This document shows positions 37,394-47,924 of a stretch of 64,000 bases of DNA, piece after piece. The notes beneath the pieces were generated by a model that saw nothing but the letters and a program-made list of their open reading frames with translations, did not search any database and was not told where the DNA came from. Position numbers and translations under genes: made by a program. Positions within the stretch are counted from its first letter, which is position 1. The number at the start of each line of letters is the position of its first letter. The stretch comes from Circinella minor (taxonomy: Eukaryota > Mucoromycota > Mucoromycetes > Mucorales > Lichtheimiaceae): contig JAEPRB010000214.1 of assembly GCA_016758965.1 (NCBI GenBank), positions 1 through 64,000 of the forward strand, given 5' to 3'.

Positions 37394-37494
37394 AGGCGCG
37401 AAGCGCCTTTTGGGGGCCAAGGGGGAGTAACTCCTCTTTGCGACGCAAAGCGCTAAATGACCCGGAGCGAAGCGAAGGGGCTCATTTATCCGAG
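37394..37494. repeat. GC-rich cluster of four small hairpins
   Basis: A block of about 100 bp, visibly GC-rich inside AT-rich DNA. Palindromes: GGCGC-GAA-GCGCC (37395-37407), GGAG-TAA-CTCC (37423-37433), CTTTGC-GAC-GCAAAG (37436-37450) and TAAATGA...TCATTTA (37454-37488), which encloses GGAGCGAAGCGAAGGGG. It interrupts the decayed family copy between two conserved exons. It resembles the mobile GC clusters or hairpin elements known from fungal and algal organelle DNA. Confidence 0.7.
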
Positions 37495-37772
37495 CGAATG
37501 TCATTCAAACAGCTTTATTAAATCATTGCCAATACTGACCACGAAGGAGATCAAGGAGATCAAAATACCAATAATTCAATTGATGGGAACCAGCTGTCAC
37601 ATATATACGTTACAAATGATTGATAAAAGTGTTTATGTATTAAATAATATTTATCAATTAACTTATCCCAAAACCATTAAACAAATTAAACAAGGAGGCA
37701 TTGGAAAAATGATGAAAGGATTAGAAATACTTGAGGTATGTAATGGGAAAAGAAATGGTGTGAAAGGAAGTA

Positions 37773-38480
37773 CCGTCATAGCTCGCTATAACGATATTCG
37801 ATATAACGATAGGGTTTTGGGGTCCAAGACGGATTAAACAGGGAAATATCGCTAACTTTCTATAGTGATATCCGATAGGTTTCAGCAAAAATATCGTTAT
37901 ATCGAGCGAACAAAGAATATAGTTATATTTTCGAAAAGTATACAATACGTAGTAGTTGCTGGACATTTTTAATTTTATTTGTCAAGAGTTTAATGATCTG
38001 AACATTAAATTTATCTTAAACCGTTCCTTACGTATGACAATCCGGCTTTGCTTTTCGTTCACTGTGGGAATCCAATCCACCACCCGCTATCCGGCATGGC
38101 TTTATAAAGAATAAGCAGTTTTTGGGTCTTAGTAAGTACGGGCATTTTTTTCCTTATAGGCCATCAGCATTAATTATATGTGCTGAGCTGGTTCTAATTC
38201 AATTAGAACTAATACGAAAAGACATATTTAAGAAAAAGAAACTATGCAAAGAGAAAAAGCAATCGCCATATTATTATAGCTTATTTACAGTATGAACAAT
38301 ATAATATTCTAGAGCGTTCTTCTTTTTGCAAGACATATCGATACAAATAAGGCCAAGTACATATGGATAGGATTTTACCCGATCATTATAGCTCAGATCA
38401 AGAATTCGTTATAGCGATAATTCGATATAACGATGCTCTTTTGGTCTCACGGGGTATATCGTTATAGCGAGCGGTGACGG
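37773..38480. mobile_element. 708-bp TA-flanked inverted-repeat element inside an intron
   Basis: The left end CCGTCATAGCTCGCTATAAC and the complement of the right end, CCGTCACCGCTCGCTATAAC, are terminal inverted repeats; TA flanks both (37771-37772 and 38481-38482). Subterminal copies of CGATATAACGAT occur at both ends. No transposase is visible. The host intron (37736-38524) shrinks from 789 to about 80 nt without it. Confidence 0.82.
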
Positions 38481-39114
38481 TATAAGATATTGACTGGTAA
38501 TTTGAATTTTACTTATTTCCATAGGAAATGATTGATGAATTAAACGTAATAAAGCAAATTAATTCACGTGATGTCAATGATGATGGAATTGAAGAAACAA
38601 TGAGAAAAACTAAGAAAAAGAATTACAAGAACCCCTTTCAAAATAAAGATTGGATTACTGAAGTAGAGTGGCCTATAAAAAATGATGACGACGAGGATGG
38701 TGATGATGATTCTACAAGTGATCAAGACGACCGTACAAGTGATGACCACGAAGATACAAGTGATAATAAGAATACAAGTGATGATGATGATTGTTACCGA
38801 CTAAATAATATTAGTTAAAAGAACTTAAGTAGTAAACTTGAATTGTACAAGTCTCAGCGGTATAAAATGCTAGCTGAGCTTGGTTAAATAAAAAATAACT
38901 TCTTTTTCACTCTTTCCTCACTTTCGTTTTCTCTTTACTGTATCAATCTTGAACTAAAGGAAATACCATTATAGACTTGGTCTTAGTGTACAACAATGGT
39001 AGTACAAATGATACTGATGATAGTACAAGCTAAAAAGCTAATCAAGTCTACTATAATATATGATTACTATAATATATGACTCGAATAAATCTTGAAATAC
39101 TTTATTGTCATTTA

Positions 39115-39136
39115 TTATGCAAGGAAATAATGATTT

Positions 39137-39234
<98 letters not shown>

Positions 39235-39930
39235 AACGAGAATGAACTATTCATATAATGGAAAAAGTAATTATGTATCATTAATACCAAGTTCAGTTTA
39301 TGTAAGACATGCTATTCATAAGAAAACAGTGCTGGATAATCAATTATTATTGGATGAACATAAACAAGATTTGGACGAAATTATTTCTTAATTAAAACAG
39401 GAAAGTGATCAACAACATGAAATGGATATAACAGAACAAAAAGAACAAAGAATAAAACGTGAATTATTAATACAACAAGCAGAACAATTATTAATTGAAA
39501 AAGAAGAACTTGTAAATAATATGGATGAAATAAGGGATATTTTAAAAGAAGAAGAAGTTGAAATACGACAAAAGAGTCAAACAAGACAAAATGAATTAGA
39601 AGTAATGCCAGAAGAAGTATTAAATCTGAATGAAATATTAAATCATGAAATAGAAGATAAAGAAGATAGATTGATTATGCAAGATTTAAAATGTCGTGTT
39701 TGTTTTCAAGAAAATATTAAATTTGCTTTAGTACCTTGTTATCATTGTTGTAAGTTTTATCTTTACTATTTCTCTAACTTGTATATATACTAATAACTCA
39801 TTCATTTTATTATACGTACAGCTTATTGTAGGACGTGCTGAAAAGTTAACAGAATGTGCTATATGTCGTGAAGCTAAATATGCTATTCAAAAAGTTTATC
39901 TTGGTCCTTTTTTTTTCTTATCTTTAACAT
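39115..39930 (+). pseudogene. RING-finger (C3HC4) gene, broken
   Basis: The 5' part begins ATGCAAGGAAATAATGAT and runs into (CAA)32, which would be poly-Gln but meets TAA at the end of the tract. A Glu/Gln-rich coiled coil then reads LLDEHKQDLDEIIS-stop-LKQESDQQ and continues open to the RING: LKCRVCFQENIKFALVPCYH, then, after a GT-AG intron (about 39750-39821), SYCRTC, AEKLTECAICREAK. The exon joins at Ser-Tyr-Cys, but between CRTC and AEKL the frame shifts. So the gene carries at least one nonsense codon and one frameshift in otherwise well-preserved sequence. In intact form it would be a RING E3 ubiquitin ligase with an N-terminal poly-Gln/coiled coil. The stop before LKQ lies next to a potential acceptor (AAAACAG), so an extra intron cannot be excluded. 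Confidence 0.6.
39138..39233 (+). repeat. (CAA)32 microsatellite
   Basis: An uninterrupted run of 32 CAA triplets (96 bp). It would encode Gln in the RING-gene frame and Asn in the next frame. Its perfection implies recent expansion or slippage, in an otherwise decayed gene. Confidence 0.95.
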
Positions 39931-40055
39931 AGCATTTATGTATATAATTCATTCATCATTTTTTTTTGTATTGTACGTACAGTACGTATATATATAAAGC
40001 CATGGAATTTTATTCATTCATTCTCTTTTTCATGATACGTATATTACTCATATTC

Positions 40056-40094
<39 letters not shown>

Positions 40095-40989
40095 CTTTTT
40101 AATCATTTAATTATTCTTTTGTACTTAGTTTTTTAAATATAAAGCATTATATATTCTCTATAAATATCATACGTAATAATAAAAGAATAAAAACACACAG
40201 ACACAGACAATCGTGAATATTGTAGATCTCTACTACCTCGCGATTAATAATAAAAGAACAAACACAAAAATTAAAATCATTTACCTTGAGCTCAAAAACA
40301 ACTTACGTGAATACTAACAGAACATATATGGATTCAAAAACACCATTGTCAACTTCTTTTAAAAAATCCTGTATTGTTATTACGTATTGTTATTACGTAT
40401 CAATCTATAAATCATGATAAAATAAACGTATATACATACAAACGATCTGTAATAGCGCATGACCAATTATTGTACGTATACTTACAATCGGGTTCGATCG
40501 GTCAGTTTGAGGAAGCGTAACTAAGATATAAGTAGAATAAAAGAGAGAGAGGCTCGAGAATATATGAATAAAAACGATTGTTGTCTCCTGGTTGTCAGGA
40601 AACCCTTTATTTATATACGTCGAAATATCAGGGGCTAATTACGTCTAACTGATATATATCTAATATCAATGATCAACATTTCTACATAGAATATCTATCC
40701 TAATATTTCTATATCCAACCATGCTCTCAACTATGCTATCCTCTATCCTTAGTATTCCGCGAATAAGTAGCATGTAGATCAACAAGCTCATGGTTGCGTA
40801 TATCGTCGTAATGGTCTTATACCATTACACAATAAATCATAATTGCAAAAGTAAGTGTAAGATTACGTAGATCGATTAATTGTTTTCTTTCAATCAAATC
40901 CATAACCTTTCTTTCATGCATTATATTAGAGTCTTTTTCTTTTTTGTTAAAAATCCGCATATGGATGGAATTATGCATATACGTACAAA
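39931..40989. other. Intergenic AT-rich DNA with (TC)n tract
   Basis: No gene recognised. A (TC)n run occupies about 40058-40091. GGGTTCGATCGG near 40492 looks like a tRNA T-loop, but no cloverleaf surrounds it. Confidence 0.5.
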
Positions 40990-41583
40990 ACGGGTGCTGT
41001 GTTTTTTAAGGTGAAATTTGTATTATAAAAATAATACAAATGTATTTTTTTATGTGATTTTTTTTATGGGTTTTTTTATAAGTTTTTTTGAGAAGTTTTT
41101 TTTATGTGATCTGGTATTTTGGCACTTTTTGCATAAAAAAGCACTTCGTCATTTTTTTTTATAAATAATTCACTATATGTTTTTGTATAAAAATTCACTA
41201 ATCATTTTTTTGTATAGATTAATCACTATATCTTATCCATAAAAAAAATCACTTAATCACTATATGCATTTGCATAAAAAACCACTTAATCATTTTTTCT
41301 GTATAGATTTTCGCTATGCGTTTTGCATAGAAGATATCACAAATACCATTACTTATAAACCCATTCATAACTACTCAACAATAACTTAGTCTTTTTTTTT
41401 ATGTTTCGATTTATATGATGTGATAGATATATACTATACATCATATGTACCTCTTCATATCTGGAATAAACGAGAAAAAAACATGTATAAAAAAACACTA
41501 ATACTGACTGTTTATACTTCTCAAATCAATCGGCGACTGAACAGCATGAATCTTTAATTTCACCTGAAAAAAATCGCACCCGT
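40990..41583. mobile_element. About 594-bp inverted-repeat element with internal degenerate repeats
   Basis: The left end ACGGGTGCTGTGTTTTTTAA and the complement of the right end, ACGGGTGCGATTTTTTTCAG, both continue into GGTGAAATT, giving an imperfect inverted repeat of about 30 bp. The interior is a degenerate tandem series of TTGCATAAAAAA-CACTTAATCATTTTTTTGTATAGATT-like units of about 45-50 bp. No coding sequence. The target duplication is unclear (A-rich flanks). Confidence 0.65.
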
Positions 41584-41727
41584 AAAAAATACCATAGCCC
41601 TCTTATGGTATTTAGTACAAGATGTACAGCAGCAAAAGCAGAACGGAAACGGCGGAAGCTTTATTATACTGTGGAGAGGCAAGCAAAAAAAAAATCAAGC
41701 GCCACATCAACTTTTTTTTTTGTAAGC

Positions 41728-42117
41728 ATGACTCATTCATCTGAACGTCAAGCAGAAGAAATTGAGAGTGAAGTTGAAAATGATTATGAAGTAGAAAAGT
41801 TAGTGGCCCATCGACGAATGAATAAACGTGATAGGGTATGTATTTGAAAGGATTATATAAATATATGTAAAAGATCTTTGGTTTACCTATAATCAAAGTA
41901 ACTTTGAACTTAATAAAATAAATTTTATTGATGTATCATATATTAGCCCAAATATGAGTATTTGGTAAAATGGAAAGATTACCCCCGCTTTTTGCACACT
42001 TTTTGGCCAAAATCCCAGTTTTTACTTAATAAAATTGCACAATCCTCGCTTTTTGCACTTTTGCACACCTTCAGAAGGACCTGTGCAAAATCCCAGTTGT
42101 ATGTTTACTTATACTGA
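41728..42117 (+). CDS. Chromodomain fragment ending in MITE-derived sequence
   Basis: Exon 41728-41835 and exon 41947-42117 join in phase to 92 aa. NDYEVEKLVAHRRMNKRDR followed by PKYEYLVKWKDYP is the first two-thirds of a chromodomain, including the aromatic residues Tyr and Trp of the methyl-lysine cage (YEVEK, VKWKDY). Directly after WKDY the DNA becomes CCCCGCTTTTTGCAC-type sequence shared with the MITE family at 35526, and the frame continues through it to a stop at 42115. The C-terminal helix of the chromodomain (normally WEP...) is therefore missing. The source may be a retrotransposon integrase tail or a host chromatin protein. Probably not functional. Confidence 0.5.
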
Positions 42118-42721
42118 GATGAAATAGGACTAGTAATATTAGACCATTTTTATAGTCAGCAACTTTGGACATCCATCGATACACTAATAATATTATTACT
42201 TTTACTACTATATATAACTATATCTAGTAATCCTCACCAGATCTGCATTAGTTAAGATCGCTATCTCTTTATCAAATTAATAATATCTATATAACCAATA
42301 ACAACTGTATGAGTTAATTACAAAAGTTGATAACAACAATAATATCTAATCATTATTGCTTCAAGAACCCATGTATAATAATAAAGATTAAATACCAACG
42401 AAAAAAACCACTTAAACGCTAAGTTTAAAATTTATATCGGGCTTTTTTTTTATATTTACATATCTTTGGCTCTTTCATTTTTTTTTTTTTTTTTTACTTT
42501 TCACTTTCTTTATTGATATGTTTCAATCATCATATAAATCATAGTAATTTGTTTTGACTTCAAACTTCATGACAGTTACTTTTCTATCGGAATTACTTAA
42601 CTCAAATCGTTGGCCCGTCGTTTGTTACTCAACTGTCCTAATTTTTTCCACTTCTTACTTTCTTGTTTTCAAAACCCAAAGATATGCGAAAGTCAATGTG
42701 AATCAAAAAGACTCGTTCACA
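42118..42721. other. Intergenic, no gene recognised
   Basis: AT-rich DNA between the chromodomain fragment and the tandem array. Nothing recognised. Confidence 0.45.
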
Positions 42722-44758
42722 ACGACCATTATTTCTTTGCTTTTTATCTCATGAATCGATGTAAGTTACGCATTTTATAGGCCACTCATGTTTCTTCTCT
42801 TTGTTTTTTTTTATTCATAATTTATGTTCAAGGTTATGTTTTAATTTAGCCATTCTAAGGCCGTCTTATTATTCCATTCAAACACACCAACCAGATACTT
42901 GTGGTTCATCGTCCTAAAGTACATGTGAGGCAGAAGGGCTAGTCTTTTGTGATATGTTTTGCGCATTGAAGGTGTTTGTACAACTGTGGAATTGAGATGG
43001 CTGTAGTTAGGCAATGGTTGTTGAACTGGTAGCTTGGAAGGATGATGAACTTTCGAGTGAACATTTACTAGCTGGGTGTCCACTGCGTTTGGGCAGTGGG
43101 CCAGTTCAACAAGACCATTATTTCAAAATATTTTATCTTGTGAATTGATGTAAGTATTCCTAAAACGTATTATTATTATTATGTATTCAATACACTACTC
43201 ATGTTTCTTCTCTTTGTTTTTTTTTTATTCATAATTTATATTCAAGGTTATGTTTTAATTCGCCATTCTAAGGCCATCTTATTATTCCATTCAAACACAC
43301 CAACCAGATACTTGTGGTTCATCATCCTAAAGTATATGTGAGGCAGAAGGGCTAGTCTTTTGTGATATGTTTTGCGCATTGAAGGTGTTTGTACAACTGT
43401 GGGATTGAGATGGCCGTAGTTAGGCAATGGTTGTTGAACTGGTAGCTTGGAAGGATGATGAACTTTTGAGTGAACATTTACTAGCTGGATGTCCACTGCG
43501 TTTGGGCAGTGGGCCAGTTCAACAAGACCATTATTTCAAAATATTTTATCTTGTGAATTGATGCAAGTATTCTTAAAACGTATTATTATTATTATGTATT
43601 CAATACACTACTCATGTTTCTTCTCTTTGTTTTTTTTTTATTCATAATTTATATTCAAGGTTATGTTTTAATTCGCCATTCTAAGGCCATCTTATTATTC
43701 CATTCAAACACACCAACCAGATACTTGTGGTTCATCGTCCTAAAGTACATGTGAGGCAGAAGGGCTAGTCTTTTGTGATATGTTTTGCGCATTGAAGGTG
43801 TTTGTACAACTGTGGAATTGAGATGGCTGTAGTTAGGCAATGGTTGTTGAACTGGTAGCTTGGAAGGATGATGAACTTTCGAGTGAACGTTTACTAGCTG
43901 GATGTCCACTGCGTTTGGGCAGTGGGCCAGTTCAACAAGATCATTATTTCGGTATATTTTATCTTGTGAATTGATGTAAGTATTCTTAAAACGTATTATT
44001 ATTATGTATTCAATACATTACTCATGTTTCTTCTCTTTGTTTTTTTTTATTCATAATTTATATTCAAGGTTATGTTTTAATTCGCCATTCTAAGGCCATC
44101 TTATTATTCCATTCAAACACACCAACCAGATACTTGTGGTTCATCATCCTAAAGTATATGTGAGGCAGAAGGGCTAGTCTTTTGTGATATGTTTTGCGCA
44201 TTGAAGGTGTTTGTACAACTGTGGGATTGAGATGGCCGTAGTTAGGCAATGGTTGTTGAACTGGTAGCTTGGAAGGATGATGAACTTTCGAGTGAACATT
44301 TACTAGCTGGGTGTCCACTGCGTTTGGGCAGTGGGCCAGTTCAACAAGACCATTATTTCAAAATATTTTATCTTGTGAATTGATGTAAGTATTCTTAAAA
44401 CGTATTATTATTATTATGTATTCAATACACTACTCATGTTTCTTCTCTTTGTTTTTTTTTTATTCATAATTTATATTCAAGGTTATGTTTTAATTCGCCA
44501 TTCTAAGGCCATCTTATTATTCCATTCAAACACACCAACCAGATACTTGTGGTTCATCGTCCTAAAGTACATGTGAGGCAGAAGGGCTAGTCTTTTGTGA
44601 TATGTTTTGCGCATTGAAGGTGTTTGTACAACTGTGGAATTGAGATGGCTGTAGTTAGGCAATGGTTGTTGAACTGGTAGCTTGGAAGGATGATGAACTT
44701 TTGAGTGAACATTTACTAGCTGGATGTCCACTGCGTTTGGGCAGTGGGCCAGTTCAAA
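42722..44758 (-). repeat. Five-unit tandem array, period 409-413 bp
   Basis: Five head-to-tail units, roughly 42722-43114, 43115-43527, 43528-43940, 43941-44349 and 44350-44758. The first is divergent at its left edge. Each contains, on the minus strand, the same open frame of about 80 codons (SKVHHPSKLPVQQPLP, MRKTYHKRLALLPH, YLVGVFEWNNK). Units are near-identical but fall into variants: units 1, 3 and 5 read YSHLNST with PHMYFRTM, whereas 2 and 4 read YGHLNPT with PHIYFRMM. A second set of sites pairs unit 1 with 4 and 2 with 5. The frame of unit 5 extends upstream to 44863. The protein family is not recognised; it may be a transposon piece or a small duplicated exon. Confidence 0.9.
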
Positions 44759-47485
44759 ATAATGATTGTCAAACCTGGATGGTTTTTTTTGTGTTACATG
44801 ATTGAGGTTTAAACTGGTAATAGTGATCCAGTGGATAATTAATTTGTTGCTAATGCTTAGCAATGTTGACCCAACTGTTTATAACTCCGTCCTTGGCTCT
44901 ACTTCTGGTTAATTGTATTTAACCTGTAAATTAAATAAACTTTTTAACTTGGTGGATGTAAACATCATGTAAAGAATCTGTCAAGCAATTAGGGTAGTTG
45001 TGACAGGCTAGTATATTTATACAAAAATGTGCTTATCTTATATCGAGACGTATGAAACTCGTACTTTTTCCCTGTCTGTTTCTTCCCGAGAAAGAAAATA
45101 TACTACTTTCTATAAAGCACGATTAGAACATACTTTATTGGCGTTTCTCTTGAATTATAGAAATCCCATATCGAGAGTCCTAATTTTTGCTGTAAAAAAA
45201 TAGATGTGTATTCTATAAGTAGTCGCCTTATCCTGTAATTATTCCTTACATTTCTATGCACCATCCACAATGGTGACCCTATTGTATGTACAAAAAAAAA
45301 ACCGAAAAACTCATTGTAATGTTGGTGTCGCTCGCCATACTACATTACGAGAATATTTTATATGTATGGAATAACTATGTATGGCGGATGCTTTTCTTTC
45401 TAAATATACATACGTATTCTACTTGGATCTCTCAGCAAATACGTACTGTACACTGGTATAAATATGATACTTGGAAGGTATTTCAAGTACTCTGCGTACG
45501 TATATACGCACTGAAGCTTGAGTACAGTATTATAAATATACATAAGTTATGCTATGATCAAGTTGTTATCATATCACCATGGTCCTTATCATATATATTG
45601 TGGCGGTGCAAAAACTTGGTTATGTTTGAACTAGGAGAGTTACGAAAAGAATTTTTTTTGATCAAGTGTGGAAATGGCATCTTGACTAAATACGTAAGAG
45701 TAAAAAAAATGAAGTGGAAGATACTTGGTATACATTCGGAAGACTAGTTTATGATCTCTGTAGCATTTTTTTTTATTTTATCCAGGACATATACTCTTTT
45801 TAAAGCAATTATTGTAAGACAAATACAGTATTTGTCATTAGATGCTTCAGCAGGTGGTACTTAGATTTATAATATAACAAATATATATAACAATTATTAT
45901 TTTTTATTTAATATTAAGAATACATTTCAGAAATTTCTTTTTAACTTATTATAAAAACTATTAATAAAATAGGAAAATTAAAAATAATTGATTTTTTCTA
46001 TTAAATACAGTATTGGGACATTTTTTTTCCCCAATATACAATTCCGGTGATACAACAAATTAGCACCATGCTACCGGACCAGTAAGTAATGGATTTTTCA
46101 CCAACATAAATGTACACGGGTTCTGACAGGTGCTCTTTTGCGTAATTTTTAAAACCATACCAAGAGCAGTCATCTGTATCAGATTAGTTTGTGAAAATAC
46201 CACACTAGGTTGCAATATTTTGATATTTACGTAAAGTGTCGGGAAAGGATCTATATATAATGAGCAATCATTGACTTTATAGTGTATATAAAGTGTTATG
46301 ATATCCGCTCATTATACAAGACTGTTACCACGCAACAGCCATGGATGGCTTCTGAAGTGGTTTCATTTTCTTGCCCCTATCTACGTAATACATATTCAAC
46401 TGTATGTATGCATTATTCCACTAGTGGGAACATGATGATAATGTTTATTTTACTCCCCGGGGAGAACGTGTTTACAACGTCTATAAAACTGGCTTATTCT
46501 ATATACAAGTGCCTTGTAACACAATATACAGACAGTCAGTTGCTGGTATTAAGGTTGAAAAGGAGCACGTACGTACATTTAATTTGAATACATTAAGATA
46601 TTATTATTTAAATTATAGTTAATCAAGGCTATCATAGCTATTATCAATATCAGCACAATTTTAATGCATGGATGACAAAAGCCATTTTATTAGAGAAGTC
46701 CTTCACAAAATAGACTCACAAAGCGCAAAGAAATTCTTCTTCTGATGGATATGTAACGCTCCTTCTCATAAAAATTTAAACATTTTTTAACAACATTGAG
46801 ATATGCTTGCTTCCTCTCAATACAACATCTCACTTTCAATATTTAGATACATAAATCATTACTTTATTCAAGAAGTATTACAAATATGTATAGAAAGTTA
46901 ACCATGCTTATTATGATAAATTTTCATGTTTACTTATTTAAATTACGAAAAATGATGAAAAAGAAACTATTTCTTCATCTAGCAGTAATTTGCTACAACA
47001 ACAACCAGGCTAAAGACTTGTAGAAAGGCACGTTCAAACAAGCTCTTAACTAGTCAGTAATATCATAGAATGACGTAAAGAAAGAGACTGCTGCTAATCC
47101 CTAATCGTTTCCGTCATCCTACTGAACAAGTTGACAGAAATTGTAGAGTGTGACCAATTTATTTTTCTTGTTGATAAAGTGATAAAGCAGATAAGGCCTG
47201 AAATTGTCAGAAATGAACCTTTCAATATATATAAGAACAAGAAACGCGACATCTTAAATTTTAAAACACGCATGATTTGTAGGAAACAGCAAATTGAAGA
47301 AACTTTATGGTTGTACCCCTTTCCTCTTTGTCTCATGTTGTATCTTTGCCGAGAAGCTGATTATCAAGCTTATAATTCATTCACTGCTAGTATATTTTTA
47401 TAAGAAATATTTTCATAGTAGCTGGACCATTCAAAATTCAAATAGAGCTTATCATATTAACATACTATATATGAATTTCATTCAT
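44759..47485. other. Degenerate region without a supported gene
   Basis: Several frames of 80-150 codons exist (45286-45747, 46282-46587 and 47131-47403, all on the plus strand), but they lack recognisable domains and conserved splice structure, and most lack a credible ATG context. About 45040-45190 reads in a coding-like way (ETRTFSLSVSSRE, LEHTLLAFLLNYRNPIS). Most likely relics of repetitive genes. Confidence 0.4.
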
Positions 47486-47924
47486 ATTGGTTTTTTCCAA
47501 TCGATTTGCGCACACAATTTTTTTTTTTGCGCCCCGAGATTTTTTTTTTGCGTGTACCTTATTTTTTTTTTGCGTTCATTTTTTTAATTTTTTGCGTATA
47601 ATTTTTTTTTTTTTGCGCATTGAATTTCCAAGTTTGCGTATATAAGCGCTAGAATTGTTGAGTCTGCAAAGCAGGTTAATGTGGAGGACTGTCAGAACTG
47701 GATCAGGCACTCTGTTTCATTTTTTGATAGGTATTTGGCTCTTGAGCCAATGCTTTAGTAAAGTGTACTATGAATAAACTGTTTTTTTATATACGCAAAC
47801 TTGGAAATTCAATGCGCAAAAAAAAAAAAAAATGTACGCAAAAAAAAAATAAGGACACACAAAAAAAAAATCTCGGGGCGCAAAAAAAAAAATTGTGTGC
47901 GCAAATCGATTGGAAAAAACCAAT
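47486..47924. mobile_element. Fold-back element with long inverted arms
   Basis: The left arm 47486-47644 and right arm 47788-47924 are near-perfect inverted copies of about 137-159 bp. The arms consist of T-runs separated by TTGCG-type steps (TTTGCGCACACAA, TTGCGCCCCGAGA, GCGCATTGAATTTCCAAG, TTGCGTATATA). The outer tip ATTGGTTTTTTCCAAT is itself a small hairpin. The 143-bp centre encodes a fragment (ESAKQVNVEDCQNWIRHSVS, FFDRYLALEPML) that resembles the C-terminal end of a repetitive Mucorales protein I cannot name. Confidence 0.8.

Larger units (their letters stand above)
36140..38818 (+). pseudogene. Decayed copy 2 of the Mucorales-specific family, nearly full length
   Basis: The reading order is 36160-36258 (SLQKWDT, then VVTNLNSRLPT and, after a frame change, TTMW), about 36420-36690 (GGMSFIRAVRLLRDYSKRHT, FESAQFVDGDFRAAHPLPYD, YSTLGDLISCIPIC), 36745-36795 (QQVKKTGLMNQLPGDT), 36799-37308 (YDQSNRTVDNIEQRI, TWGYVYEEFFGYNQK, FIQWGDTISPTS, KLDFRIISTEDDSS, GEAAKTTATTPSKYYNDKLK), 37457-37735 (PIIQLMGTSCHIYTLQMIDK) and 38525-38818 (EMIDELNVIKQ, DWITEVEW, an acidic Asp/Ser tail). 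The order matches proteins I recall as common uncharacterised genes of Mucorales. At least three frameshifts and a GC-rich insertion disable it. The Asp strand plus E-x-x-K segment parallels copy 1. A short repeat (SDQPQTNLGP) is expanded near residue ISPTS. Confidence 0.6.

Noticed and set aside
40480..40505. GGGTTCGATCGG, possible tRNA T-arm
   Set aside because: No acceptor stem, D-arm or anticodon arm can be placed around it.
42722..44758. The tandem array as a CRISPR
   Set aside because: Units are 409-413 bp and near-identical throughout, with no short repeat/unique spacer pattern; the DNA is eukaryotic.
45286..45747. 153-codon frame as a gene
   Set aside because: It opens with a non-ATG codon, has no recognisable domain or splice structure, and sits in degenerate DNA; kept only as part of a relic region.
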